Source: Bradyrhizobium sp. B097
GTDB lineage: Bacteria > Pseudomonadota > Alphaproteobacteria > Rhizobiales > Xanthobacteraceae
DNA length: 64,000 nucleotides
Assembly (NCBI RefSeq): GCF_038957035.1
Contig: NZ_CP152412.1
Span: 4,026,501-4,090,500, forward strand
Direction: 5' to 3'
In this document: positions 1 through 8,906 of the stretch, in pieces
How the letters are laid out: every line of letters starts with the position of its first letter
How positions within the stretch are numbered: position 1 is the first letter of the stretch
Made by a program: the position numbers and the translations under genes
Notes under the pieces: model-generated
Seen by the model: only the letters and a program-made list of their open reading frames with translations
Databases searched by the model: none
Told to the model about the DNA's origin: nothing

Positions 1-199
1 GATCAAGACTGCCCGGCTGTATGAAGACGATAGGCTGCTCGGCCCGGCGAATAGCACCCAGCAAGAGATCATCGACAAGGGCGCCGGCCGATTTGGACTT
101 TACCGGGATCGCTGGGGCTATTTCGGACTGGCCTTGATGTTCTCGACAAGCGACAATACCGACCCGAACACGAACGGCAGGAAGTATCACCTCAGATGA
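1..199 (+). CDS. C-terminal end of an unidentified protein (5' partial)
   Basis: An open frame enters from the left edge (first full codon at 2) and stops at TGA 197-199, giving 65 residues that end in HLR. It contains RLYEDDRLLGPANS, a GxGRF step, a WGYFGLALMFSTSDNTDP stretch and NGRKY. Tails of this kind end several otherwise unrelated membrane-associated polysaccharide or sugar enzymes, but the catalytic part is outside the window, so I give no function. It runs on the strand opposite to the next two genes and ends 42 bases before them. Confidence 0.6.
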   Translation, partial: IKTARLYEDDRLLGPANSTQQEIIDKGAGRFGLYRDRWGYFGLALMFSTSDNTDPNTNGRKYHLR

Positions 200-240
200 C
201 GATCGGCGCCATGCGACGGTCGAATCGAGACCCGCGCGGG

Positions 241-1143
241 TCACATGAAGCCCGGATTGCGCGGCAGATACTGGCTCCAATTGCCGAATTCTCGCGACGA
301 CATCAGCAGCATCGGACACTTGATCCGCATTCCGTGCGCCATTGCGGCATCAAGCGCCGCCTTGCTCGCACCGGGCAGGAATGCCGATATCCGTGACGCG
401 CCGCTCCCGGCCGCCAGGTACAACGCTGTTCTCAAGGCCGGAGCGACCGCGTTCGGCTCCATGACCGCGAGCGGTCCGATATGACCACCGGCGTCCACAT
501 AGGCATAGCCGATCCAGTCGTTTCCATCGTGGAGATTGAACCCGGTCGCCGCGCCCTCATGGAGCAGATAGCGATGATGCTTTTCGCGCGAGACACCAAG
601 GGTCCGCTGGTCTGCCTGCGCGAGGCGGCGCAGGGTCGAGGCCTCCGGCTTGAGCGGTGTGACGTCGTATTGGGGACCGTGCAAATGACCGATCAACTGG
701 TCGCGCGATGCACTGACACTGTAGATAGGGAATCGCGGAAGCAGTCCGTGACGGATGTAGAGCCCCTGCGATACCGTGTTGAAGCTGAAGGTGATGAGCA
801 CCCTGTTGGACGCGCCCGATTTCCCGGCGTGCTCGATGGTCCGCTTGATCAGTTCGTTGCCGATGCTCCGCCCCTGCTGATCGGGCGACACGAACAGCTG
901 CGCCAGAAACCACATGTCGCCGCAGACCCAGCTCCAGGCGAAGCCGAGGATCCGCTCGTTCTCCTCCGCCACCCAGAGACCATCGGGATCGTCCCTCATG
1001 CAAAACAACTGGAAATTGGGTGGAGACGACACCGCCATCGAGCCGAAGCCGTGCCGTTCCGTGAGATCGTTGATGCTGGAGACGACGAGGGCGTCGGCGA
1101 ATTCCAGATCCTGCGCGCGTGCCGGCCGGCAAGCCACTGACAT
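241..1143 (-). CDS. GNAT-family N-acetyltransferase, two-lobed
   Basis: 300 residues starting at ATG 1143 (MSVACRPARAQDLEF), with GGAG six bases upstream; the open frame extends further upstream but only through the neighbouring gene. Residues 1-150 form a GNAT domain with the acetyl-CoA pyrophosphate-loop pattern QQGRSIGNEL near residue 90. Residues 160-300 look like a second, degenerate GNAT-type lobe, as in two-lobed acetyltransferases. It would move an acetyl group from acetyl-CoA to an unknown amine. It lies 29 bases downstream of the acyl-CoA-dehydrogenase-like gene on the same strand, so the two are probably co-transcribed. Substrate unknown. Confidence 0.82.
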   Translation of the reverse strand: MSVACRPARAQDLEFADALVVSSINDLTERHGFGSMAVSSPPNFQLFCMRDDPDGLWVAEENERILGFAWSWVCGDMWFLAQLFVSPDQQGRSIGNELIKRTIEHAGKSGASNRVLITFSFNTVSQGLYIRHGLLPRFPIYSVSASRDQLIGHLHGPQYDVTPLKPEASTLRRLAQADQRTLGVSREKHHRYLLHEGAATGFNLHDGNDWIGYAYVDAGGHIGPLAVMEPNAVAPALRTALYLAAGSGASRISAFLPGASKAALDAAMAHGMRIKCPMLLMSSREFGNWSQYLPRNPGFM

Positions 1144-1172
1144 GGGCAACTCCGTTGGTGGCCGGATGATGG

Positions 1173-2381
1173 TCAAAACCTCGTCGTGCCGGGATCGAGC
1201 CCGAGCGCCAGCCGGCCGGCGGTGATGTAATTGTTCGGACTCATCGCGATATGCTTCGCCGCGGCGCGGACATCGCCGACCGCACGCTCCAGGGTGCAGG
1301 TCTCGAAGATGGCGACGGCGCCTGCGCTGGCGGCCAGCATCTCGGTGATGGACGTCGCAGTCTCCGCCGCATGTGCGTTGGCGATCCGAATGTCTGCGCG
1401 TGCCTCCACCAGCCGTTGGTCGCCCGTGTCGGTTGCGGCCATCAACTCGGTCATGGCATCGATCAGAAGCGCGCGGCCGGCGCGAAGCATCGCCCTGGTC
1501 CGCCCGACCGTCGCCTGAACGATCTCGCGATCGCGGAGCGCGGCCCGATTTCCGGAGCGGCCTTTGGCGAGCTCCGTGAACGAGGTCATGGCGCCGGACG
1601 CGATGCCGAGCGGCACCCCGCAGATGCTCCACGCGAACACCGATGACGGTGGCATGCGATAGAGCAGTCCGGGCTGGGTCGGTTGCAGCCCGAGAAAAGG
1701 ATGAGCGTGAGCGGCCGGCACGAAGATATCCCGCGCCTCGAAATCGCAACTGCCGGTGCCGCGCAGCCCGGATACATGCCAGTTGTCGAGGATGGTCACA
1801 TCCGCCCGCCCGAGATAGCAGCAGAGAAGCGGCGAAGCCGGATCGTCGGGCCTGACGCTGGCCAGCACCATGAAGCGCGTCGCGTGATGGGCGCCGCTGC
1901 CGAACGGCCAGCGCCCGGAAACGCGATAGCCGTCTGCGACGGCGGTTGCCGTGCCGACCGCGCCGGTCGCGCTTGCGACAAAGGCGCGCGGGTCGGCATA
2001 CCACTCACGTGCGACGGCCTCATCGAGGTAGCCGCCGATCCGGCTCATGCCGGCGCCATTGCCGACCAGCCAGCCGACGGAGCCATCGAGCGCCGAGGCG
2101 GCTTCAACGACGCGCATGAACGCGAAGGGAGACAGTTCGGGTCCGCCGAGCGCTTGCGGCAGCCACAGGCGGAACAGGCCGGCATCCGCCAATGCGGCGA
2201 AAACCGCGTCCGGCAACCGCCGTCCGCTGTCGAATGTGTTGCGCTGCGCAGCGATGAGCGGGGCCAACGCCTGGACGGCCTCGAGCATGCGGCAAACGTG
2301 GGCAGGGTCACCGGCATTCACTTCCGGACCGGGACGGGCCGCCGGGCCGTCCGCCTTCGCCGCATAGCCTGGATCGCGCAT
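1173..2381 (-). CDS. Acyl-CoA dehydrogenase-fold flavoprotein (possible flavin-dependent monooxygenase)
   Basis: 402 residues from ATG 2381, chosen because GAGGAG lies just upstream; a longer frame to 2726 crosses the divergent promoter. The fold is acyl-CoA dehydrogenase: an N-terminal helical domain (AQRNTFDSGRRLPDAVFAAL), a central beta domain with WPFGSGAHHA and SGLRGTGSCDF, and a C-terminal helical domain of the Acyl-CoA_dh_2 type ending SPNNYITAGRLALGLDPG. That C-terminal domain is typical of the DszC/HpaA/HsaA group of reduced-flavin oxygenases rather than of fatty acid dehydrogenases. It probably oxidises or hydroxylates an aromatic or sulfur compound using FMNH2 or FAD. It is divergent from the winged-helix regulator at 2485 and upstream of the GNAT gene. 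Confidence 0.82.
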   Translation of the reverse strand: MRDPGYAAKADGPAARPGPEVNAGDPAHVCRMLEAVQALAPLIAAQRNTFDSGRRLPDAVFAALADAGLFRLWLPQALGGPELSPFAFMRVVEAASALDGSVGWLVGNGAGMSRIGGYLDEAVAREWYADPRAFVASATGAVGTATAVADGYRVSGRWPFGSGAHHATRFMVLASVRPDDPASPLLCCYLGRADVTILDNWHVSGLRGTGSCDFEARDIFVPAAHAHPFLGLQPTQPGLLYRMPPSSVFAWSICGVPLGIASGAMTSFTELAKGRSGNRAALRDREIVQATVGRTRAMLRAGRALLIDAMTELMAATDTGDQRLVEARADIRIANAHAAETATSITEMLAASAGAVAIFETCTLERAVGDVRAAAKHIAMSPNNYITAGRLALGLDPGTTRF

Positions 2382-2453
2382 CGGGCTCTCCTCGAGGTTC
2401 AGCACCGCCGCAGCATGATCGTCCGCTTCCCCGAGGTCCTGAATCCATTCCGA

Positions 2454-2469
2454 AAAAGTTCCAAAAAAT
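2454..2469. promoter_or_regulatory. AT-rich 16-nt motif in the divergent promoter (first copy)
   Basis: AAAAGTTCCAAAAAAT lies 15 bases upstream of ATG 2485, in the 103-base gap between the acyl-CoA-dehydrogenase-like gene and the regulator. The identical 16-mer occurs at 20952-20967, upstream of the RlpA-like gene. A long AT-rich word repeated in two promoters of a GC-rich genome suggests a shared site. The binding factor is unknown. Confidence 0.35.
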
Positions 2470-2484
2470 GTAGTCTCCGGAGCC

Positions 2485-4050
2485 ATGGCAACACTCCACG
2501 AATTCGGGCCCTTCCGCCTCGACGCCGGGGCCGAGATGCTGTTCCGGGAGGCCGAACCGGTCGCGCTCGGGCGGCGCGCGGTGGTGCTGCTTCGGCTGCT
2601 TGTCGAGCGGGCCGGATCGCCGGTTTCCAAGGACGCGTTGGTGGAGGCGGCCTGGCCGGGGCTTGCGATCGAGGAGAGCAACCTGACCGTGCAGATCGCC
2701 GCCTTGCGGAAGGTATTTGCCGACATCGACGGAGGCGCGAACTGGATCGAGACGCTGCCGCGTCGCGGCTATCGCTACGTCGGCCCGCCGGTTGCGAGCG
2801 TATCCGAGCCGGGCTCCTCGGTAACGCCCGAGCCGGCGCTGTCCGGCAAGCCGTCGCTCGCGGTGCTCCCGTTGTCGAATCTGAGCGGCGATCCCGCGCA
2901 GGACTATTTTTCCGACGGGATCACGGGAGACATCATCGCGGAACTGTCGCGGTTCAGGTCACTATTCGTCGTCGCCCGTCACTCCAGCTTCGCCTACAAA
3001 GGCAGGACAGCCGAGATCAAACGGGTCGGCCGCGAGCTCGGCGTCCGCTACGTGGCCGAAGGGAGTGTGCGCAAGATCGGCAGCCGTGTGCGGGTGACCA
3101 TCCAGCTGCTCGATGCCGCGAGCGGTTACAATCTCTGGACCGAGCGCTACGACCGCGATCTCGATGACATCTTCGCTCTGCAGGACGAGATTGTACGCGC
3201 GATTGTCGCCGCGCTGCCGGGTCGGATGGAGGATGCCGGCCGGGAGGTCGCCAGACGCAAGCCGACCTCCAGCATTACCGCCTATGATCTGGTCCTGCTC
3301 GGAAACGAGCGATGGCGTCAATTGACCGTGGATGCCATGGCCCAGGCCAGGGACTATTTTCGATGCGCCGTGGCGCTTGACCCGCAATATGCCCGCGCCC
3401 ACGTCAACATCGCCTGGACCATCGTCTGTGACGTGTTTCTCGAATCACCCACCACCGCAACTCTGGGCGAGGCGCGGAGTGAGATCGAGAACGCGCTCGA
3501 TATCGAGGACGGCGACGCCTGGTCTCATGGCGTCTTCGCCCAGTTGCTGTTCCTGCTGAAAGATGACGCCAAGGCCGAAATCCATTTCAGCCGCGCGCTC
3601 GCCCTCAATCCAAACGATGCCGATGTCGCCGCCGTTTTCGCCAACATCCTGGTCTACTGGGGACGGTGGCGCGAGGCGCTGATGTGGATCGGGACAGCCA
3701 AGCGGCTCAATCCGTTTCCGCCCAACCTGTACCACTGGTATCACGCGCTTGCCCTCTATTCAGGGCGCGAGTACGAGCAGGCGGTCAAGGCGGTGATGGA
3801 GGCGCGGTCGTTCGACAGGTGGTCGCACGGCCTCCTTGCAGCCTGCTATGCGCAGATGGGACGCCTCGGCGAGGCGCAGGCCGAGGCTGATGCGTTCGTT
3901 AGCCAACGTTGTCGCGAACTGAATGCGAATGGCAACATCGCGCCCGCGAGAACTCTTGACCTCGCCCAGGCCAGAGCCGAACGGTATCGTAATCCCTCCG
4001 ACCGCGAACATTTCCTCGATGGATTGCGCAAGGCGGGTCTCACCGGTTGA
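2485..4050 (+). CDS. Winged-helix / TolB-like / TPR regulatory protein (CadC-type HTH)
   Basis: 521 residues from ATG 2485 with CGGAG upstream. Residues 1-100 are an OmpR/CadC-type winged helix (FGPFRLDAGAEMLFREAEPVAL through WIETLPRRGYRYVG). Residues 125-255 match the TolB-like N-terminal domain seen in bacterial adenylate-cyclase-type regulators (LAVLPLSNLSGDPAQDYFSDG, GVRYVAEGSVRK). Residues 265-500 hold tetratricopeptide-like helices (AQARDYFRCAVALDPQYARAHV). There is no transmembrane segment and no cyclase domain, so it is probably a soluble DNA-binding protein. Its divergent position suggests it controls the 2381-241 gene pair; the signal it senses is unknown. Confidence 0.85.
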   Translation: MATLHEFGPFRLDAGAEMLFREAEPVALGRRAVVLLRLLVERAGSPVSKDALVEAAWPGLAIEESNLTVQIAALRKVFADIDGGANWIETLPRRGYRYVGPPVASVSEPGSSVTPEPALSGKPSLAVLPLSNLSGDPAQDYFSDGITGDIIAELSRFRSLFVVARHSSFAYKGRTAEIKRVGRELGVRYVAEGSVRKIGSRVRVTIQLLDAASGYNLWTERYDRDLDDIFALQDEIVRAIVAALPGRMEDAGREVARRKPTSSITAYDLVLLGNERWRQLTVDAMAQARDYFRCAVALDPQYARAHVNIAWTIVCDVFLESPTTATLGEARSEIENALDIEDGDAWSHGVFAQLLFLLKDDAKAEIHFSRALALNPNDADVAAVFANILVYWGRWREALMWIGTAKRLNPFPPNLYHWYHALALYSGREYEQAVKAVMEARSFDRWSHGLLAACYAQMGRLGEAQAEADAFVSQRCRELNANGNIAPARTLDLAQARAERYRNPSDREHFLDGLRKAGLTG

Positions 4051-4109
4051 CGCTCACAGCCGCTTGTTTCTCGAACCGGCGGGTTGACCTGCGCTGTGTC
4101 CGGGTATCG

Positions 4110-4943
4110 TCACGTCGTGCGTATCACGCCCAGTTCCTTTGACCGCTGCAGAAGCGCCGGCTGGTAAGGCGGTGAGGGATCGTCGTCATCGTCGTCAGGG
4201 ATGGCGCAATATCCGAACTCCTGCTGGATGCGGTGGATCTCCATGACGCGATCGTTCAACCGCTGCAGATGCTCGAGCGACCTGGCCTTCCAGTAGCGGA
4301 AAGTATCGAACGTGATCGGCACGAAGGCGGTGCCGAACAGCGTTGGATCGGGCACGATGGTCCGGCCGAGCAGCAAATAGCGGTCGTGACCGACGATGAC
4401 GAGGGTGGCATACGGCCGCCCATCGCTCACCCTGAGGCCCTTCAGCGATAGTTCGCACAGCTTGCTGAAATAGGGTTCCTCGCGCCAGCGCTCGGGATCA
4501 TCGAGGTCGACCTGCACATTGAGTGTATCGAGCCCGAAATGCGGCACCATGCCCGCGCTCTCGGGAAACCAGTCATCATCGAGATGGCCCTGCAGCCAGG
4601 CGCAGCTGAATGAGCGGCACTGCCGGGGACGCTCGTGATAGATCCCGCATCCGCCGCCCGCCAGGATGTGGTTGCAGAGCGTGTTGACCGGTTTGCCGAG
4701 GTCGGTGACTTCAAGCACCTTGCAGCAGAGGGTGCATGATCCGCATTGCCTGACCGTCGCAGCCACCGGAAAGCCGAGGGCCCACGCGCCCTGTCGTTCG
4801 CGAACGAGCAGCTTCTGCTTCTCCAGCGCGCCCAGTGCGCGCTCGACCTTGAGGCGGGACAATCTGGTTACGCCGATAATATCTTTCGTCGTCGTCGCGC
4901 CGCTCTCGACCGCCCGAACGACGACCAACGCCACTTGGTCCAT
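4110..4943 (-). CDS. YkgJ-family cysteine-cluster protein with N-terminal winged helix
   Basis: 277 residues from ATG 4943 (MDQVALVVVRAVESG), after an AAGAAGAAG run; the frame is open further upstream but lacks a better start. Residues 1-60 look like a small winged helix (TTTKDIIGVTRLSRLKVERALGAL). A dense cysteine cluster follows: CGSCTLCCKV, then CNHI, GGCGIYHERPRQCRSFSCAW. This is the zinc/iron-chelating YkgJ (UPF0153) signature. The C-terminus carries six consecutive aspartates (IPDDDDDDPSPP). Family function is not established; metal binding is likely from the cysteines. Convergent with the regulator gene to its left. Confidence 0.78.
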   Translation of the reverse strand: MDQVALVVVRAVESGATTTKDIIGVTRLSRLKVERALGALEKQKLLVRERQGAWALGFPVAATVRQCGSCTLCCKVLEVTDLGKPVNTLCNHILAGGGCGIYHERPRQCRSFSCAWLQGHLDDDWFPESAGMVPHFGLDTLNVQVDLDDPERWREEPYFSKLCELSLKGLRVSDGRPYATLVIVGHDRYLLLGRTIVPDPTLFGTAFVPITFDTFRYWKARSLEHLQRLNDRVMEIHRIQQEFGYCAIPDDDDDDPSPPYQPALLQRSKELGVIRTT

Positions 4944-5492
4944 TGTTCTTCTTCTTGTCCGGCTCGTGGCCGGTTCTTCTTGTGCAGTGTTCTTGGCCGC
5001 CGGTATTCGGTGACGGCAGATCCCTGTGATTATCCGGACCGCGCCGCGACCGATGGCTGCGAGGTTGTTCAGGGAGCGTATCCGCGAGGACAGGATGCTG
5101 CATCCGACAAACGCGCATGGCATCCCTGAGGACAAATGGTCGTGATTTGTGGCGAACAGGCGCAACAGTTTGCAAAGTCAGAGCGCGCTCAGGCGACAAA
5201 GCAACCCGGCGGAACGAGATACAAAGCTCGGACGGATTATGTCGCGAGAATGCGAAATGTGACCAACAGACGGTGCAACACGTTCAGTGTCGTCCCTGCG
5301 AACGCAGGGACCATAACCACCGATGGTCATCGTTGAAGTTCGCTGGAACGACGCGTTCCTTTCACAACATCCGCCGCGGAGTATGGGTCCCCGCTTTCGC
5401 AGGGACGACAGCGTGCCTGGGGCGCTCGTCCGGCTAACGCGCGAAAATTCGCGATTGCCCGCTGCCTCATCTTCAGGCAATGACGGCCTGCA
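4944..5492. other. Intergenic region with a dispersed repeat
   Basis: About 550 bases without a convincing gene between the cysteine-cluster protein and the EamA transporter. It must hold both divergent promoters. The recognisable structure is the 121-base inverted-repeat element at 5289-5409. Short open frames here lack ribosome binding sites or family features. Confidence 0.7.
5289..5409. repeat. Dispersed repeat, family A, copy 1 (121 bp)
   Basis: The element begins GTCGTCCCTGCGAACGCAGG and ends with the inverted counterpart CTTTCGCAGGGACGAC. Each end can itself fold into a small hairpin (CCCTGCGAACGCAGGG). The copy at 40488-40608 has the same length and the same first 24 bases but a different middle. 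This resembles the palindromic intergenic repeats common in bradyrhizobia. No coding capacity. Confidence 0.8.
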
Positions 5493-6365
5493 ATGAACAA
5501 GAGCTTCGAGGAAACTGCCGCTCGGCTGGCGCCGGCGATTTTTGTCGTGCTGTGGAGCACGGGGTTCATCGGCACCAAATACGTCATCAACAATGCGGAG
5601 CCGCTGACCTATCTGGCGATCCGGATGGCGTTCGTGGTGGTGGTGATGGCGATCATCGCCGCGGTCGCACGGCCGAAATGGCCGGACCGGACAGGTGTTT
5701 TCCACAGTGCGCTGGCCGGCATCCTGGTGCACGGCTTCTATCTCGGCGGCACCGCGATTGCGATCGCGCATTCGATTCCCGCAGGCCTGTCGGCGTTGAT
5801 CCCGGGCCTGCAGCCGATCCTGACCTCGACCATCGCCAACCGCTGGTTCGGCGAGCGCGTCACGCCGCTGCAATGGGGCGGACTCGTGCTCGGTCTCGCC
5901 GGGGTCGTGCTGATCCTGCACAACCGGCCGATGACGGGTGACGCGGGGTGGGGCTGGCTTGCCTCCGGCGTCTCGCTGATCAGCATCACGCTTGGCACGC
6001 TGTACCAGCGCCGCTACTGCAACCAGATCGACTGGCGCGCCGGCAATCTGGTGCAGTACGTCGCGGTGACGATCTTCTTCGGCATCGGCGCCTGGCTGTT
6101 CGAGACCAATGTCGTGCATTGGACTAGCGAGTTCGTGCTGGCGATCGCCTGGCTGGTGTTCGCGCTGTCGATCGGCTCGATCGGATTGCTGTATTGGCTG
6201 ATCCGTCACCATGCTGCGACCTCGGTCGCGAGCCTGTTCTATCTGGTGCCGGCGGTGACCGCGTTGATGGCCTATGTGCTGTTCGGCGAGCGGCTGGATT
6301 ACGTCGCCATGGCCGGCATGGCCGCCTGCGCCGCCGCGGTGCTGCTGGTCAACCGCCGCTCCTGA
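5493..6365 (+). CDS. EamA/DMT-family transporter
   Basis: 290 residues from ATG 5493. About ten hydrophobic segments are visible, arranged as two five-helix EamA repeats: the first from IFVVLWSTGFIGTKYVI to VLGLAGVVLIL, the second from GWGWLASGVSLISITLGTLYQRRY to YVAMAGMAACAAAVLLV. The motif WSTGFIGTKY near residue 22 and LVPAVTALMAYVLFGERLD near the end are typical of drug/metabolite exporters of this family. It sits in the inner membrane; its substrate cannot be read from the sequence. The next gene is convergent and starts 8 bases after its stop. Confidence 0.88.
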   Translation: MNKSFEETAARLAPAIFVVLWSTGFIGTKYVINNAEPLTYLAIRMAFVVVVMAIIAAVARPKWPDRTGVFHSALAGILVHGFYLGGTAIAIAHSIPAGLSALIPGLQPILTSTIANRWFGERVTPLQWGGLVLGLAGVVLILHNRPMTGDAGWGWLASGVSLISITLGTLYQRRYCNQIDWRAGNLVQYVAVTIFFGIGAWLFETNVVHWTSEFVLAIAWLVFALSIGSIGLLYWLIRHHAATSVASLFYLVPAVTALMAYVLFGERLDYVAMAGMAACAAAVLLVNRRS

Positions 6366-6373
6366 CCCTTGCT

Positions 6374-7837
6374 CTAATCCTTGCCGCGGATTTTTGCATA
6401 CGCCGCAAGCGCGCGTTCGCGTCCCTGCTTGTGATCGACGATCGGCGGCGGATAGGTCTTGCCGAGTTCGACGCCGGCGCTCGCCAGCTCGATTGGTGTT
6501 GCAGTCCAGGGCTGGTGGATCAGGTCGTTGGGAAGCTGCGCGAGCTCCGGCACCCAGCGCCTGACATAGGCGCCGTCCGGATCGAACTTCTCGCCTTGCA
6601 GGATCGGATTGAAGACGCGGAAATAGGGCGCGGCATCGGCGCCGGAGCCGGCGGCCCATTGCCAGTTCGCCGGATTGGAGCCGGCATCGGCGTCAACCAG
6701 CGTGTCCCAAAACCATTGTTCGCCGGCGCGCCAATCGATCAGCAGGTGCTTCACCAGGAACGAGGCGACCACCATGCGCACCCGGTTGTGCATCACGCCG
6801 GTGCGCCCGAGCTCGCGCATGCCGGCATCGACGATCGGGTAGCCGGTCAGGCCGCGTTGCCAGGCTTCCAACGCACGGGCGTCGCGCTTCCATGGAAACG
6901 CGTCGAACTGCGCCTGCAGATTCCGATCCGCAATGTCGGGGACGTCGAACAGCAGATGGCGGCAGAACTCGCGCCAGCCGAGCTCGCTGAGGAACTTGTC
7001 GATATCGCCAGAGAGCCGCGGATGCTCGGCGGCCGCAAAGCGGGCGGCGTGCCAGACCTGGCGTGGGCTGATCTCGCCGAAGCGCAGATGCGGGGAGAGC
7101 CGCGAGGTGCCGTCGCGGCCGGGCCGGTCGCGGTCGTCGCTGTAGCCGCTGATATTCTCGTCGAGGAACGCCTTCAGTCGGGCCTGCGCCGCGGCTTCGC
7201 CCGGAGACCAGGTGTCGCGCAGGCCGCCGGCCCAATCGGGCCGGGTCGGCTCGAGGCCCCAATCGTCGAGGGCTTCGCTCGCGACGCCGCCGATGGATGC
7301 GAGCTTCTTCGGTGCCGGCAACGGCCTTGGCGGATCGCCCAGCGCCTGCACGCGCCGCCAGAATGGCGTGAAGACGCGCAGGCCACGGTTGTCCTTGTTG
7401 CGGATCGCCCTGGGTTCGGCGAGCAGGTCGCCCGGGAAAATCTGCGAGTCTATTCCGTCGCTTGCGAGCGCAGATTCAACGCCCGCGGCAATCGCCTGAT
7501 GCGGCGCCTGCGCGATGTCGTTCCAGAACACGGCGCCCGCATGGATGTCGCGCGCCAGCGTGGCGATCACGGAGGCGGCTGGTCCGGTGCGCAGCACCAG
7601 CGTGCCGCCTATCACCTCAAGGCTTTTGCGGAGTGCGCGCAGCGACTGCGCCAGCCACCAGCGCGTCGCGCCCCCGAGGGGGCGCGACGCTGGAGGTTTC
7701 AGGGCACGGCTTGCTTCGTCGCGGACATAGAGACCGACCACGGGCGCGCCGCGGCTGGCCGCTTCATGCAGGGCCGGGTGATCCGACAGCCGCAGATCGT
7801 CGCGAAACCAGACGATAACAGGCTGTGCGCAGGTCAC
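6374..7837 (-). CDS. phrB: Deoxyribodipyrimidine photolyase (class I cryptochrome/photolyase)
   Basis: 487 residues from GTG 7837 (VTCAQPVIVWFRDDLRLSDHPAL), 20 bases after the peroxiredoxin stop; no ATG is available nearby and the Shine-Dalgarno is weak. The N-terminal Rossmann-like antenna domain holds VIVWFRDDLRLSDHPAL. The FAD-binding domain carries GRDGTSRLSPHLRFGEISPRQ, LGWREFCRHL, GYPIVDAGMRELGRTGVMHN and DADAGSNPANWQW. These are class I photolyase motifs. The enzyme repairs UV-induced pyrimidine dimers in DNA with blue light. It is the second gene of a two-gene stress operon with the peroxiredoxin. Confidence 0.92.
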   Translation of the reverse strand: MTCAQPVIVWFRDDLRLSDHPALHEAASRGAPVVGLYVRDEASRALKPPASRPLGGATRWWLAQSLRALRKSLEVIGGTLVLRTGPAASVIATLARDIHAGAVFWNDIAQAPHQAIAAGVESALASDGIDSQIFPGDLLAEPRAIRNKDNRGLRVFTPFWRRVQALGDPPRPLPAPKKLASIGGVASEALDDWGLEPTRPDWAGGLRDTWSPGEAAAQARLKAFLDENISGYSDDRDRPGRDGTSRLSPHLRFGEISPRQVWHAARFAAAEHPRLSGDIDKFLSELGWREFCRHLLFDVPDIADRNLQAQFDAFPWKRDARALEAWQRGLTGYPIVDAGMRELGRTGVMHNRVRMVVASFLVKHLLIDWRAGEQWFWDTLVDADAGSNPANWQWAAGSGADAAPYFRVFNPILQGEKFDPDGAYVRRWVPELAQLPNDLIHQPWTATPIELASAGVELGKTYPPPIVDHKQGRERALAAYAKIRGKD

Positions 7838-7857
7838 CCGGACGTGCGTGCCGGCCG

Positions 7858-8517
<660 letters not shown>

Positions 8518-8906
8518 GATTTTACCTCATCTATTTGATGTTGCAGACAAAATTGCATTTGAGGTGGTCGGTTCCCAGTATAGGACGCAAGAAGGCTTAA
8601 GTGAACGGCTTCTGAAAAAAGGTGAGACATTTCTCCTTGAAGGTGGAATTCCAAGCAATTTGTTTTGATCCATACTCCTGCGGCGAAATATCAGCTGCGG
8701 CACAAAAGCTTGGAAATGCCCCGATAAAGCCGCTTATCGCCGTCATCACGCCGACCCCGGCTGCTATAGGACTGAACCGTGACGGCGTTTAAATCGACCA
8801 AATAGCAACCATCTAAAAATCTCGGAACCCAAGTTCCGAATCGTTAACCACTCGTTTACGCCCGCATGGAAAAGCTGGCCTCAGATAGGAATTGAAAGCT
8901 CCCACA
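8518..8906. other. Divergent intergenic region
   Basis: About 390 bases between the peroxiredoxin (minus) and the small protein at 8907 (plus), with no convincing gene. It must contain both promoters. Visible structure: a perfect spaced palindrome at 8822-8839, and an inverted CGCCGTCA (8738-8745) / TGACGGCG (8780-8787) pair. I see no clear OxyR site. Confidence 0.55.
8822..8839. promoter_or_regulatory. Spaced palindrome upstream of 8907
   Basis: TCGGAAC-CCAA-GTTCCGA is a perfect 7+4+7 inverted repeat, 67 bases before ATG 8907. It could be a dimer-binding operator. It contains GGAAC, and CGTT follows downstream, but the spacing (14 bases to GTT) is too short for a normal EcfG promoter. Confidence 0.35.

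Noticed and set aside
2454..2469. Minus-strand GGAAC inside the repeated 16-mer as an EcfG -35 element
   Set aside because: No CGTT occurs 16-17 bases downstream at either copy.
8824..8846. GGAAC...CGTT before 8907 as an EcfG promoter
   Set aside because: Only 14 bases separate GGAAC from GTT, too short for the consensus.
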